DNA of 64,000 nucleotides from BP-133 sp040756995 (GTDB lineage Bacteria > Actinomycetota > Acidimicrobiia > IMCC26256 > BP-133): the NCBI GenBank assembly GCA_040756995.1, contig JBFLYK010000022.1, forward strand, positions 41,476 through 105,475, written 5' to 3'. Shown here piece by piece: positions 32,894-40,998 of the stretch. The position numbers and the translations under genes were made by a program. Position 1 is the stretch's first letter; each line of letters starts with the position of its first letter. The notes under the pieces are model-generated. The model saw only the letters and a program-made list of their open reading frames with translations. It searched no databases and was not told the DNA's origin.

Positions 32894-33661
32894 TCAGTAG
32901 CCCACTTCGCGGAGGCAAAGCCCCTGCGGTGGGGCCACCTTGCCCGCCGCCGACCGGTCCCTGGCCCGCAGCATGCCCATCACCTCGCCGGCCCGGCGGG
33001 CGCCCGTTCCGATGTCGACGAGCGTGCCGACGATCGACCGGACCATCTGCCAGCAGAAGGCCGTCGCCCGGATGTCGAACCACAGGACGCCGTCGCCGGC
33101 CTCCAGCCACCGCGACTCCTCCACCCGCCGGACCGTCGTGGAGCCCGGCGGGCCGCCCCGGCAGAAGGCGGCGAAGTCGTGCTCGCCCACGAACGGGTCG
33201 GCGCCGAGCTGCATGGCCTCCAGCCGCAGCTCTCCCGGCACCCACCAGGCGTAGCGGGCCAGGAACGGGTCGGGCACCGGCCGGTTGACGACGGTGTAGC
33301 GGTAGGCCCGCCACCGGGCCGAGTGCCGGGCGTCGAAGGCGCCATCGACGACCTCACATGACCGCACGACGACCTCCGGCGCCAGCATGCCGTTGAGGGC
33401 CTTCTGCAGGCGGCGGGGGTCGACGTCGGGCTCGCAGGGCAGACTGACGACCTGACCCCAGGCGTGGACGCCGGCGTCGGTCCGCCCGGCGCAGGTGATG
33501 TCGGGCTCGTGGCGGAGCACCTTCTCCAGCGCCGGGGCGAGGACGCCGGCCACGGTCCGGACGTCGGGCTGGGCGGCGAAGCCGTGGAAATCCGTCCCGT
33601 CGTAGGCGACGACGAGCTTCAGCTTCGCCGACTGCGACGGGACCGATTCAAACAGGCTCAG
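32894..33661 (-). CDS. truA: tRNA pseudouridine(38-40) synthase TruA
   Basis: TruA makes pseudouridine in the anticodon arm. Catalytic Asp62 lies in CAGRTDAGVHAWGQVV, and AYRYTVVNRPVPDP and FCWQMVRSIVGTLVDIG are typical. The conserved start KLKLVVAYDGTDFHGFAAQP lies upstream of the first ordinary start codon (GTG 33553), which would delete it. The frame runs up to CTG 33661, which overlaps the rplQ stop as CTGA and gives MSLFESVPSQSAKLKL, with GAGGA about ten bases before it. I therefore propose a CTG start and 255 residues, a normal TruA length. It is the last gene of the alpha operon. Confidence 0.93.
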   Translation of the reverse strand: MSLFESVPSQSAKLKLVVAYDGTDFHGFAAQPDVRTVAGVLAPALEKVLRHEPDITCAGRTDAGVHAWGQVVSLPCEPDVDPRRLQKALNGMLAPEVVVRSCEVVDGAFDARHSARWRAYRYTVVNRPVPDPFLARYAWWVPGELRLEAMQLGADPFVGEHDFAAFCRGGPPGSTTVRRVEESRWLEAGDGVLWFDIRATAFCWQMVRSIVGTLVDIGTGARRAGEVMGMLRARDRSAAGKVAPPQGLCLREVGY

Positions 33662-34008
33662 ACCAGTTCGATCCTCGCCATGGGGGCGTTGTCACCCGGC
33701 CGGGGCCCGAGCTTCAGGATCCGCAGGTAGCCACCGTTGCGCTCGGCGTAGCGGGGGGCGATCTCGGAGAAGAGTTTGGCCGCCACGTCGCGATCGGTGA
33801 TGACCGACATCACCTGCCGCTTCTCGTGGAGGCCACCCTTCTTGGCCTTGGTGATGAGCCGTTCGGCGATCGGGCGGAGTGCCTTGGCCCGGGCCTCGGT
33901 CGTCACGATCCCCTCGGAGGCGAAGAGGTGGGCGGCCATGTTGGCCATCATCAGCCGCTGGTGCGAGGGGCTGCCCCCCAGACGCGGACCCTTCTTCGGC
34001 GCGGGCAT
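33658..34008 (-). CDS. rplQ: 50S ribosomal protein L17
   Basis: L17 sits near the peptide exit tunnel. The 116-residue protein begins MPAPKKGPRLGGSPSHQRLM and ends GDNAPMARIELV, both canonical. It follows rpoA by 13 bases, the standard alpha-operon order, and its TGA stop is embedded in the proposed CTGA start of truA. Confidence 0.97.
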   Translation of the reverse strand: MPAPKKGPRLGGSPSHQRLMMANMAAHLFASEGIVTTEARAKALRPIAERLITKAKKGGLHEKRQVMSVITDRDVAAKLFSEIAPRYAERNGGYLRILKLGPRPGDNAPMARIELV

Positions 34009-34021
34009 GACAGAGCTCCCT

Positions 34022-34960
34022 TTATTCCTTGACCCGGAGGGACAGGCCCCGCTCGTCGAGCTTCTGGACGACCTCTTCGAGCGACTTCTGCCCGAAGTTG
34101 GTGATGGCCAGCAGGTCGTCCTCGGTCCGCTCCACGAGCTGGCCGATGGTGTCGATCTGGGCCCGCTTGAGGCAGTTGCGGGGCCGTTCCGAGAGGTCGA
34201 GCTCCTCGATCGGCAGGTCGAGGTCGAGCGAGGTCGACCCGCCGACGGCGGTGTCGCCCAGTTCCAGGCCCCGGGGGACCGACGACAGCTCGGCCAGCAG
34301 GCCGACCAGGTTCCGCAGGGTCTCCCCCGCCGAGGCCAGCGCCTCCTTGGGCGAGATCGAGCCGTCGGTCTCGATGTCGAGGGTCAGGCGGTCGTAGTTC
34401 GTGGCCTGCTCGACCCGGGTGGGCTCGACGGCGAAGGCCACTCGCCGGACGGGCGAGAAGATCGAGTCGACCGGGATCACGCCGATGGTCGAGGAGCGCT
34501 TGGCCCGGTCGACCGAGAGGTAGCCGCGGCCCTGCTCGACGGTGATGTCGAGCGCCAGCCGGCCCTTGCCGTTGACGGTGGCGATGTGGAGGTCGGGGTT
34601 GAGGATCTCGACGTCGGCGGTGGTCTGGATGTCGGCGGCCGTCACGTCGGCCGGGCCGCGCTTGTCGAGGCGGAGGATGACCGGCTCGGGGGACTCCGAG
34701 CGCAGCACGAGGTCCTTCAGGTTGAGGATGATGTCGGTGACGTCTTCCTTCACGCCGGGGACGACGTCGAATTCGTGGAGGGCGTCGTCGAAGCGCACGG
34801 AGGTGACCGCCGTGCCCGGAATCGAGGACAGGAGGGTACGGCGGAGGCTGTTGCCGAGCGTGTGGCCGAAGCCCGGCTCGAGCGGTGAAATCGTGAAGCG
34901 CTGCCGGTTGCCCTCGGCTTCGCCGAGCGGCTCCACGGTCGGGCGCTGGATCATCAGCAT
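34022..34960 (-). CDS. rpoA: RNA polymerase alpha subunit
   Basis: The alpha subunit nucleates polymerase assembly and contacts activators. The 312-residue protein has the N-terminal dimerisation domain (FTISPLEPGFGHTLGNSLRR) and the C-terminal DNA-binding domain (ERPRNCLKRAQIDTIGQLVE, TNFGQKSLEEVVQKL). Start M1 or the ATG two codons later (MIQRPTVEP) are equally plausible. It lies between rpsD and rplQ. Confidence 0.98.
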   Translation of the reverse strand: MLMIQRPTVEPLGEAEGNRQRFTISPLEPGFGHTLGNSLRRTLLSSIPGTAVTSVRFDDALHEFDVVPGVKEDVTDIILNLKDLVLRSESPEPVILRLDKRGPADVTAADIQTTADVEILNPDLHIATVNGKGRLALDITVEQGRGYLSVDRAKRSSTIGVIPVDSIFSPVRRVAFAVEPTRVEQATNYDRLTLDIETDGSISPKEALASAGETLRNLVGLLAELSSVPRGLELGDTAVGGSTSLDLDLPIEELDLSERPRNCLKRAQIDTIGQLVERTEDDLLAITNFGQKSLEEVVQKLDERGLSLRVKE

Positions 34961-34979
34961 GTGAGGCGACTCCCGCGTA

Positions 34980-35606
34980 TTACTTCGAATACAGCTCGAC
35001 GATCAGCTGCTCCCGGACAGGAACGTCGATGTGCTCCCGCATCGGCAGGTCCCGGACGGTGACCTTGCTGCGGCTGGTGCCGTCGACTTCGAGCCAGGGA
35101 GGCACGGTCCGGTCGAGCGTGTCGAGGTTGTGCTGGATGACGATCATGTTCTGCGCCTTGGAGCGCAGTTCGACGACGTCACCCTTCCGCACCTGGTAGG
35201 AGGGGATGGTCACCCGCTTCCCGTTGACCGACACGTGACCGTGGCGGACGAGCTGGCGGGCCTGGTTCCGGCTGGCCCCGAACATCGCCCGGTAGGCGAC
35301 GTTGTCGAGGCGGGTTTCCAGCATACGGAGGAGGTTCTCACCCGTGATCCCCTTCTGGCGGGTGGCCTCCTCGTACAGGCGGCGGAACTGCTTCTCGAGG
35401 ACCCCGTAGATCCGGCGGGCCTTCTGCTTCTCCCGCAGCTGGATCATGTACTCGCTCTCCCGGATCCGGCCGCGGCCGTGCTCACCGGGCGGGTAGGGGC
35501 GGCGCTCGATGGGGCACTTCATCGAGTCGCACTTGGGCCCCTTGAGGAAGAGCTTCATCTTCTCCCGACGGCAGAGCCGGCAGACCGGGCCGGTGTAACG
35601 GGCCAT
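34980..35606 (-). CDS. rpsD: 30S ribosomal protein S4, zinc-binding type
   Basis: S4 is a primary 16S rRNA-binding protein and can autoregulate its operon. The 208-residue protein begins MARYTGPVCRLCRREKMKLF and carries four Cys (VCRLC and KCDSMKCP), the zinc-binding C+ form. The S4 RNA-binding domain is LDNVAYRAMFGASRNQARQL. ATG 35606 is preceded by the rpsK stop by five bases; the 12 extra residues of a longer frame are non-conserved. Confidence 0.97.
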   Translation of the reverse strand: MARYTGPVCRLCRREKMKLFLKGPKCDSMKCPIERRPYPPGEHGRGRIRESEYMIQLREKQKARRIYGVLEKQFRRLYEEATRQKGITGENLLRMLETRLDNVAYRAMFGASRNQARQLVRHGHVSVNGKRVTIPSYQVRKGDVVELRSKAQNMIVIQHNLDTLDRTVPPWLEVDGTSRSKVTVRDLPMREHIDVPVREQLIVELYSK

Positions 35607-35611
35607 GCGGG

Positions 35612-36010
35612 CTACACCCTCCGCCGCTTGGAGGCGCGGCACCCGTTGTGGGGGATCGGGGTGACGTCCTTGATGCCGGCCACCTCGATCCCGGTGTTCT
35701 GAATCGACCGGATGGCCGTCTCCCGGCCGGAGCCGGGCCCCTTCACCAGCACATCGACCTTGCGGACGCCGTGCTCCATGGCCCGCCGGGCCGCCGCCTC
35801 GGCCGCCATCTGGGCGGCGAAGGGGGTCGACTTCCGGGAGCCCTTGAAGCCCACGTTGCCGGCCGTGGCCCAGGAGATGGTGTTCCCTTCCTGGTCGGTG
35901 ATGGTGACGATCGTGTTGTTGAACGACGACTTGATGTGGGCGACGCCGTAGGCGATGTTCTTCCGCTCGCGGCGGCGAGGTCGCCGTCCCCCTGGCTTGG
36001 GCTTTGCCAC
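35612..36010 (-). CDS. rpsK: 30S ribosomal protein S11
   Basis: S11 lines the platform of the small subunit. The 132-residue protein from GTG 36010 begins VAKPKPGGRRPRRRERKNIA and contains GVAHIKSSFNNTIVTITD and PIPHNGCRASKRRRV at the end. AGGAGA five bases before the GTG fixes the start. Between rpsM and rpsD as usual. Confidence 0.97.
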   Translation of the reverse strand: MAKPKPGGRRPRRRERKNIAYGVAHIKSSFNNTIVTITDQEGNTISWATAGNVGFKGSRKSTPFAAQMAAEAAARRAMEHGVRKVDVLVKGPGSGRETAIRSIQNTGIEVAGIKDVTPIPHNGCRASKRRRV

Positions 36011-36026
36011 TGCTCTCCTAAGTCCC

Positions 36027-36407
36027 TTAGTGCTTCCGGGCCTTCTTCTTCCCGGCCACGGTCTTCTTCGGACCCTTCCTGGTCCGGGCGTTGGTCCGGG
36101 TGCGCTGCCCCCGAACAGGGAGGCCGCGGCGGTGACGGAGGCCGGCGTAGCAGCCGATCTCCATCTTCCGCTTGATGTCCTGGGCGATCTCCCGGCGCAG
36201 GTCACCCTCGACCTGGAGGTTGGCGTCGATCCACGTCCGCAGGCGGGCGACCTCCTCCTCCGTCAGGTCCCGCACCCGGGTGTCGGGCGAGATCTCCGTC
36301 GCGGCGCAGACCTGCTTGGCGGTCGGAGACCCGATCCCGAAGATGTAGGTGAGCGAGATCTCGAGCCGCTTCTCCCGAGGGATGTCGACCCCGGCAATAC
36401 GTGCCAT
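36027..36407 (-). CDS. rpsM: 30S ribosomal protein S13
   Basis: S13 contacts the P-site tRNA and the B1 inter-subunit bridges. The 126-residue protein begins MARIAGVDIPREKRLEISLT and ends in a Lys-rich tail after GLRHRRGLPVRGQRTRTNAR. Gap of 12 bases from rpmJ and 16 to rpsK; classic infA-rpmJ-rpsM-rpsK-rpsD order. Confidence 0.98.
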   Translation of the reverse strand: MARIAGVDIPREKRLEISLTYIFGIGSPTAKQVCAATEISPDTRVRDLTEEEVARLRTWIDANLQVEGDLRREIAQDIKRKMEIGCYAGLRHRRGLPVRGQRTRTNARTRKGPKKTVAGKKKARKH

Positions 36408-36419
36408 GCCCGTCCTCTC

Positions 36420-36533
36420 CTAGCCCTGGCGCTGCTTGTGCCGGGGGTTCTCGCAGATGACCATCACGACGCCGTGGCGACGGATGGTCTTGCACTTCTC
36501 ACAGATCGGTTTGACGCTCGGGCGTACCTTCAT
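36420..36533 (-). CDS. rpmJ: 50S ribosomal protein L36, zinc-binding type
   Basis: A 37-residue protein, MKVRPSVKPICEKCKTIRRH and onward, with the zinc ligands C-x2-C, Cys and His (ICENPRHKQRQG). It lies five bases after infA. The zinc (C+) form, like the zinc forms of S4 and S14 here, suggests no zinc-sparing versions in this window. Confidence 0.96.
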   Translation of the reverse strand: MKVRPSVKPICEKCKTIRRHGVVMVICENPRHKQRQG

Positions 36534-36538
36534 GGCTC

Positions 36539-36763
36539 CTACTTGTAGCGATACGTGATGCGACCCCGGGTGAGGTCGTAGGGAGTGAGCTCCACCTGAA
36601 CCCGGTCGCCGGGCAGGATCCGGATGTAGTTCATCCGCATCTTTCCGGAGATGTGCGCCAGCACCTTGTGGCCGTTCTCGAGCTCGACCCGGAACATGGC
36701 GTTCGGGAGCGGCTCGACAACCGTTCCTTCCACGAGGATGGCATCGTCTTTGGGCTTCGCCAG
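36539..36763 (-). CDS. infA: Translation initiation factor IF-1, apparently CTG start
   Basis: IF-1 blocks the A site during initiation. The body VEGTVVEPLPNAMFRVELEN to TPYDLTRGRITYRYK is canonical. The family N-terminus (MAK...EVEG) is encoded as (CTG)AKPKDDAILVEG; the only ordinary start, GTG 36733, is the Val before EGTVV and would remove ten residues that complete the first beta strand. An in-frame TGA stop lies three codons before the CTG. AGGTG precedes CTG 36763 by about eight bases. I therefore call 74 residues from CTG. Confidence 0.95.
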   Translation of the reverse strand: MAKPKDDAILVEGTVVEPLPNAMFRVELENGHKVLAHISGKMRMNYIRILPGDRVQVELTPYDLTRGRITYRYK

Positions 36764-36834
36764 GGGGATTCACCTACGCTTCCACAGGTTTCGGCGCCGC
36801 GAGCGTCCAGCAGGCCGCTCGAGCCAGACCGCAC

Positions 36835-36840
36835 AGTATA
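36835..36840 (-). promoter_or_regulatory. -10 box of the infA/alpha-operon promoter (predicted)
   Basis: TATACT on the minus strand, about 65 bases before the infA start, in the 122-base gap between map and infA. It is a strong -10 match, but no good -35 is found at 16-18 bases. It may drive infA-rpmJ-rpsM-rpsK-rpsD-rpoA-rplQ-truA separately from the spc operon. Confidence 0.5.
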
Positions 36841-36885
36841 AGCGGCATCGCGCCCCGCCACGAAAGCCGTGCCCCGGTGAGCCGT

Positions 36886-37632
36886 CTAGGGGAGCGTGAG
36901 GACTTCGGGGCCGTGGTCGGTGACGGCGATCGTGTGCTCGAAGTGGGCCGAGAGCGACCCGTCCCGGGTGACCACCGTCCAACCGTCGTCCAGGGTCTCG
37001 GTCTCGGGCTTGCCCTGGTTGACCATCGGCTCGATGGCCAGGACGTAGCCCTCCTTGATCCGCACCCCCCGCCCGGGCTGGCCGTAGTTGGGGACGGGCG
37101 GCTCCTCGTGCATGGCGGTGCCGATGCCGTGGCCGACGTACTCGCGGACCACCGTGAACCCGGCCTCGACCGCCACCGCCTCCACCGCCGCCCCGACGTC
37201 GCCGAGGTGGTTGCCGGCCTTGATCTGGGCGATGGCGTCCTCCAACGATCGGCGGGTGACGTCCATGAGCCGCTGGGCCGCGGGATCCACCTGGCCGATC
37301 GGGATCGTGACGGCGGCGTCGGCGTGCCAGCCCTCGATGATCGCCCCGGCGTCGATCGAGAGGATGTCGCCCTCCTCCAGGCGGTAGTCGCCGGGGATCC
37401 CGTGGACGATCACGTCGTTGGGCGAGGTGCAGATCACGGCCGGGAAACCGTGGTAGCCGAGGAAGTTGGAGCGGGCGCCCCGCTTCTCGAGTACCTCGCG
37501 GGCGACCTTGTCGATCTGCAGGGTGGTGACCCCGGGCCGGGCGGCCTCGGTGCACTTCTCGTGCATCTCGGCCACCACGCGGCCGGCCTTGCGCATGAGG
37601 GCGATCTGGGCCGGAGTCTTCCGGGTGATCAC
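36886..37632 (-). CDS. map: Methionine aminopeptidase, type I
   Basis: Map removes the N-terminal Met from new proteins. The 248-residue protein has all five di-metal ligands: Asp in SIDAGAIIEG, Asp in WHADAAVT, His in YVGHGIGTAMHEE, Glu in AIEPMVNQG and Glu in AHFEHTIAV. The start VITRKTPAQIALMRKAG at GTG 37632 agrees with the family and lies 19 bases after adk; the longer frame would overlap adk. Confidence 0.96.
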   Translation of the reverse strand: MITRKTPAQIALMRKAGRVVAEMHEKCTEAARPGVTTLQIDKVAREVLEKRGARSNFLGYHGFPAVICTSPNDVIVHGIPGDYRLEEGDILSIDAGAIIEGWHADAAVTIPIGQVDPAAQRLMDVTRRSLEDAIAQIKAGNHLGDVGAAVEAVAVEAGFTVVREYVGHGIGTAMHEEPPVPNYGQPGRGVRIKEGYVLAIEPMVNQGKPETETLDDGWTVVTRDGSLSAHFEHTIAVTDHGPEVLTLP

Positions 37633-37651
37633 GGCCCGCTCCCGGTCGCGG

Positions 37652-38341
37652 TCACCGGGGAGCGCCGGGCGAGGAGAGCCGGAGCTGGCGGACCGCCTCG
37701 ACGCCATCGAGGATCCGGTCGAATACGCCGTCGGGGTCGCCCACCCCGTCGATCGTGACCAGCAGGCCGAGGCCCTCGTAGAAGTCCAGCAACGGCTGGG
37801 TGGCCTTCGTGTACAGCTCCAGCCGCTTCGTCACCGCCTCCGGCGTGTCGTCCTCCCGCTGGACCACCTCGCCGCCGTCCTTGTCGCAGATCCAGTCGAC
37901 CTTGGGCGGCGCGCTGACGTGGTAGGTCGCCCCGCAGGTACGGCACACCCGCCGGCCGGAGATCCGCTCGATCACCACCTCGGTGGGGACGTCGATGTCG
38001 ACGGCGGCGTCGAGCCCACCGGGGCCGAGGAGCCGCTGGAGCTCTTCGGCCTGCACCCTCGTCCGCGGGAAGCCGTCGAGGACGAACCCGTGGTCGACGG
38101 CGTCGTCCTTGGCCAGCCGCTCGGCCACGACGCCGATGACGACGTCGTCGGGGACGAGCTCGCCCCGCTTCATGTACTCCTGGGCCCGCAGGCCGAACGG
38201 AGTCCCGGCGGCGGCCGCCGCCCGGAACATGTCCCCGGTCGAGATGTGGGGCACGCCGTAGTGCCCCGCGATCCGGATCGCCTGAGTGCCCTTACCCGCC
38301 CCCTGCTTACCGAGGACGAGGAGCCGTACCCCCGAAGCCAT
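37652..38341 (-). CDS. adk: Adenylate kinase
   Basis: Adk interconverts AMP, ADP and ATP. The 229-residue long form has the P-loop LGKQGAGKGTQA and the AMP site GFPRTRVQAEEL. Its LID domain is zinc-type: CRTCGATYH and WICDKDGG give Cys-Cys-Cys-Asp ligands. It starts three bases after the secY stop, the usual secY-adk-map order. Confidence 0.97.
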   Translation of the reverse strand: MASGVRLLVLGKQGAGKGTQAIRIAGHYGVPHISTGDMFRAAAAAGTPFGLRAQEYMKRGELVPDDVVIGVVAERLAKDDAVDHGFVLDGFPRTRVQAEELQRLLGPGGLDAAVDIDVPTEVVIERISGRRVCRTCGATYHVSAPPKVDWICDKDGGEVVQREDDTPEAVTKRLELYTKATQPLLDFYEGLGLLVTIDGVGDPDGVFDRILDGVEAVRQLRLSSPGAPR

Positions 38342-38344
38342 GAG

Positions 38345-39649
38345 TTAGCGCAAAAACCCCTCGTAGTTCCGCATCATGAGCTGGCTGTCGATCTGCTTCA
38401 TCGTCTCCAGGGCGACACCGACGGTGATCAGGATGGCGGTGCCTCCGAAGGGGAATTGTGCGATATCCCAGGCCGCGAAGACCAAAAGTGGGATCACGGC
38501 GATGACCATCAGGAAGAGGGAGCCGGGGAGGGTGATCCGGTTGAGGACCTGCTGGAGGTAGCGCTCGGTGGGCGGGCCGGGTCGGATGCCGGGGATGAAG
38601 CCGCCCTGCTTGCGGATGATGTCGGCCTGCTGCTGGGGGTTGAAGGCGATGGCCGTGTAGAAGTAGGCGAAGAAGATGATCAGCAGGGCGTAGGCCAGGA
38701 TGTGGAACGCCGCCCGCTGGTTGACGATGTTGTTGTTGACCCAGGTCTGGACGTTGTCCCACGGCAGGACGCCGGTGATCAGGGCCGGGAAGTACAGCAC
38801 CGAGCTGGCGAAGATGATCGGGATCACGCCCGACTGGTTGACCTTGAGCGGGATGTAGGTGCTCTGCCCGCCGTACATCCGCCGGCCGACGACCCGCTTG
38901 GCGAACTGGACCGGGATCCGCCGCTGGCCCTGCTCCACGAAGACGATCCCGACGATCATGGCGATGCCCATGAGGATGATCACGGTGAACTGGAAGTAGT
39001 TCCCCGTGGCCCAGATGGCACCGCCCTGGGCCGGGAGCGTGGAGACCACCGAGGCGAAGATGAGCAGCGACATGCCGTTGCCGATGCCCCGCTGGGTGAT
39101 GAGCTCACCCATCCACATGATCATGGCCGTGCCGGCCGTGAGCGTCGTCACGATCAACATCACCCGGGGGGCGTTGAAATTCGGGATCAGGTCGATGCCC
39201 TGCAGCGCGGCCGACCCGCCGAGGAAACTGCCCCCGCCCTGGTGGAGGGCGAAGACGATGCCGGTCGACTGCATGAGCGCCAGCGCCACCGTGAGGTAGC
39301 GGGTCCACTGGGTGATCTTCTTCTGACCGACCTGGCCCTGCTGCTGCCACTCCTCCAGCTTGGGGATCACCACCGCCAGCAGCTGCATGATGATCGAGCT
39401 GGTGATGTAGGGCATGATCCCGAGGGCGAAGACCGCCACGTTGGTGAGCGCGCCGCCGGAGAAGAGGTCGAGGAACTCGAGCGCTCCGCCCTCGGCCGCC
39501 CGGTCCTTCAGCGACTGGATGGCCGAGAAGTCGACATAGGGCAGGGGCAGGTGCGATCCCAGCCGGTAGACGGCGATGATCAGCAGCGTGAAGAGGATCT
39601 TGTTCCGAAGGTCGGCCACCCGGAACATGTTCCGCAGGCGAGACAGCAT
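38345..39649 (-). CDS. secY: Preprotein translocase subunit SecY
   Basis: SecY is the pore of the Sec channel in the cytoplasmic membrane. The 434-residue protein shows ten hydrophobic helices, the plug-region LFSGGALTNVAVFALGIMPY and the conserved SVVSTLP and TEYLQQ-type RYLQQVLNRITLPG regions. It lies between rplO and adk in the spc operon. A hairpin lies in the 74-base gap before it. Confidence 0.97.
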   Translation of the reverse strand: MLSRLRNMFRVADLRNKILFTLLIIAVYRLGSHLPLPYVDFSAIQSLKDRAAEGGALEFLDLFSGGALTNVAVFALGIMPYITSSIIMQLLAVVIPKLEEWQQQGQVGQKKITQWTRYLTVALALMQSTGIVFALHQGGGSFLGGSAALQGIDLIPNFNAPRVMLIVTTLTAGTAMIMWMGELITQRGIGNGMSLLIFASVVSTLPAQGGAIWATGNYFQFTVIILMGIAMIVGIVFVEQGQRRIPVQFAKRVVGRRMYGGQSTYIPLKVNQSGVIPIIFASSVLYFPALITGVLPWDNVQTWVNNNIVNQRAAFHILAYALLIIFFAYFYTAIAFNPQQQADIIRKQGGFIPGIRPGPPTERYLQQVLNRITLPGSLFLMVIAVIPLLVFAAWDIAQFPFGGTAILITVGVALETMKQIDSQLMMRNYEGFLR

Positions 39650-39698
39650 CGGCCTTCAGACCTCCTCAGGGAGCAGCGCGGGGGAACAGTGTGCCTCA

Positions 39699-39720
39699 CG
39701 GGGGGCAGGTAAGCCCCCCG
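39699..39720 (-). promoter_or_regulatory. Hairpin between rplO and secY
   Basis: A perfect eight-base repeat, CGGGGGGC-AGGTAA-GCCCCCCG, starts three bases after the rplO stop. No U-tract follows on the minus strand, so attenuation or RNA-stability control of secY-adk-map is more likely than full termination. Confidence 0.5.
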
Positions 39721-39723
39721 AGT

Positions 39724-40215
39724 CTACCGGTTTGTGAGCGCGTTCCCCCGGGCGGGCGGCCGCTTTGCCCCACCGGGCGGCTCGACGATCTCCACCGTGC
39801 CCCCGGCGGCGCGGATCTTCTCCGCCGCCCCGGCCGACACGGCGTGGACCCGGACGGTCAGCGCCTTTCCGATGTCGCCCCGGCCGAGCACCTTCACCAG
39901 GCCGTGCTTGTGGACGAGGCCCCGGGCCCGGAGCGATTCCGGGGTCACCTCGGCCCCGGCGTCGAAGCCGTCGAGGTGATCGAGGTTGATCACCGTGTAC
40001 TCGATCCGGAACGGGTTCTTGAACCCCTTCAGCTTCGGCGTCCGCCGGGTCAGCGGGGTCTGGCCGCCCTCGAATCCGGGCTTGATCGTGTCGCGGGTGC
40101 CCTGACCCTTCGTACCGGTACCGGCCGTCTTGCCCCGCCGACCGGCAGTACCCCGGGCGACCCGCTGCTTCTTCGGGTGCGACCCGGGGGCAGGCTTCAG
40201 ATCGTGGACCTTCAT
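39724..40215 (-). CDS. rplO: 50S ribosomal protein L15
   Basis: A 163-residue protein beginning MKVHDLKPAPGSHPKKQRVA with the family glycine-rich GRRGKTAGTGTKGQGTR and PGFEGGQTPLTRRTPK. It has a slightly longer C-terminal tail (PPGGAKRPPARGNALTNR). Between rpmD and secY as usual. Confidence 0.97.
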   Translation of the reverse strand: MKVHDLKPAPGSHPKKQRVARGTAGRRGKTAGTGTKGQGTRDTIKPGFEGGQTPLTRRTPKLKGFKNPFRIEYTVINLDHLDGFDAGAEVTPESLRARGLVHKHGLVKVLGRGDIGKALTVRVHAVSAGAAEKIRAAGGTVEIVEPPGGAKRPPARGNALTNR

Positions 40216-40219
40216 GCTC

Positions 40220-40402
40220 CTACTGCTCCTCCACCTGCACCAGGTGCGGCACCCGGGCCAGCATCCCCCGGATCTCCGGGCGGTCGGGCAGGACGTTCGA
40301 CGAGTTGATGCGGCGCAGCCCGAGAGCCCGCACCGTGCCGCGGGCCTTCGGCTTCGAGCCGATGGCCGACTTGATGAGCGTGACCTTGAGCTGCCCCGCC
40401 AT
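40220..40402 (-). CDS. rpmD: 50S ribosomal protein L30
   Basis: A 60-residue protein, MAGQLKVTLIKSAIGSKPKA onward, ending in LARVPHLVQVEEQ. ATG 40402 overlaps the rpsE stop (GTGATG); the GTG just before it is an alternative. Canonical place between rpsE and rplO. Confidence 0.95.
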   Translation of the reverse strand: MAGQLKVTLIKSAIGSKPKARGTVRALGLRRINSSNVLPDRPEIRGMLARVPHLVQVEEQ

Positions 40403-40995
40403 CACTGGACCTCGACGACGGCCTTCTGGGGCCGGTTGCGCTCGGTGTAGGCCCGCAGCATGCCGGCCGGAGTGACCTCCTCAGCCGACTTGCCCCGCAG
40501 CCGGGCGATCTCCTCCGGCCGCTTCAGGCTCTGGAGCCCGTTGATGACCGACCGGGCGACGTTGATGGGGTTGGCCGAGCCGAGCGACTTGGCCAGCACG
40601 TCGTGCACGCCGGCCGCCTCCAGGATGGCCCGGCCGGCGCCACCGGCGATGACCCCCGTACCGGGGGCGGCGGGCTTGAGGAGCACCCGGCCGGCGCCGT
40701 GCTCACCGATGATCTGATGGGTGATGGTGGAGCCGGCCAGCGGCACCGGGATCAGGTTCTTCTTGGCTTCCTCGATGCCCTTCTGGATCGCCGCCGGGAC
40801 CTCTTTGGCCTTGCCGAGACCCAGGCCGACCTGGCCCTGCCCGTCGCCCACGACCACGAGGGCCGAGAACGAGAACCGCCGGCCGCCCTTGACGACCTTG
40901 GCCACCCGGCGGATCTCGATGACCCGCTCCTCGTACTGGCTGTCGGGCGACGACTCCCGTCGCTGCCCGCCACCGCCTCCTCTTTGACCAGCCAT
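40402..40995 (-). CDS. rpsE: 30S ribosomal protein S5
   Basis: S5 acts in decoding fidelity. The 197-residue protein has VVGDGQGQVGLGLGKAKEVP and VLLKPAAPGTGVIAGGAGRA, the family signatures. The N-terminus is Gly/Arg-rich (AGQRGGGGGQRRESSPDSQY). Coupled to rpmD by overlap, three bases after rplR. Confidence 0.97.
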   Translation of the reverse strand: MAGQRGGGGGQRRESSPDSQYEERVIEIRRVAKVVKGGRRFSFSALVVVGDGQGQVGLGLGKAKEVPAAIQKGIEEAKKNLIPVPLAGSTITHQIIGEHGAGRVLLKPAAPGTGVIAGGAGRAILEAAGVHDVLAKSLGSANPINVARSVINGLQSLKRPEEIARLRGKSAEEVTPAGMLRAYTERNRPQKAVVEVQ

Positions 40996-40998
40996 CCC

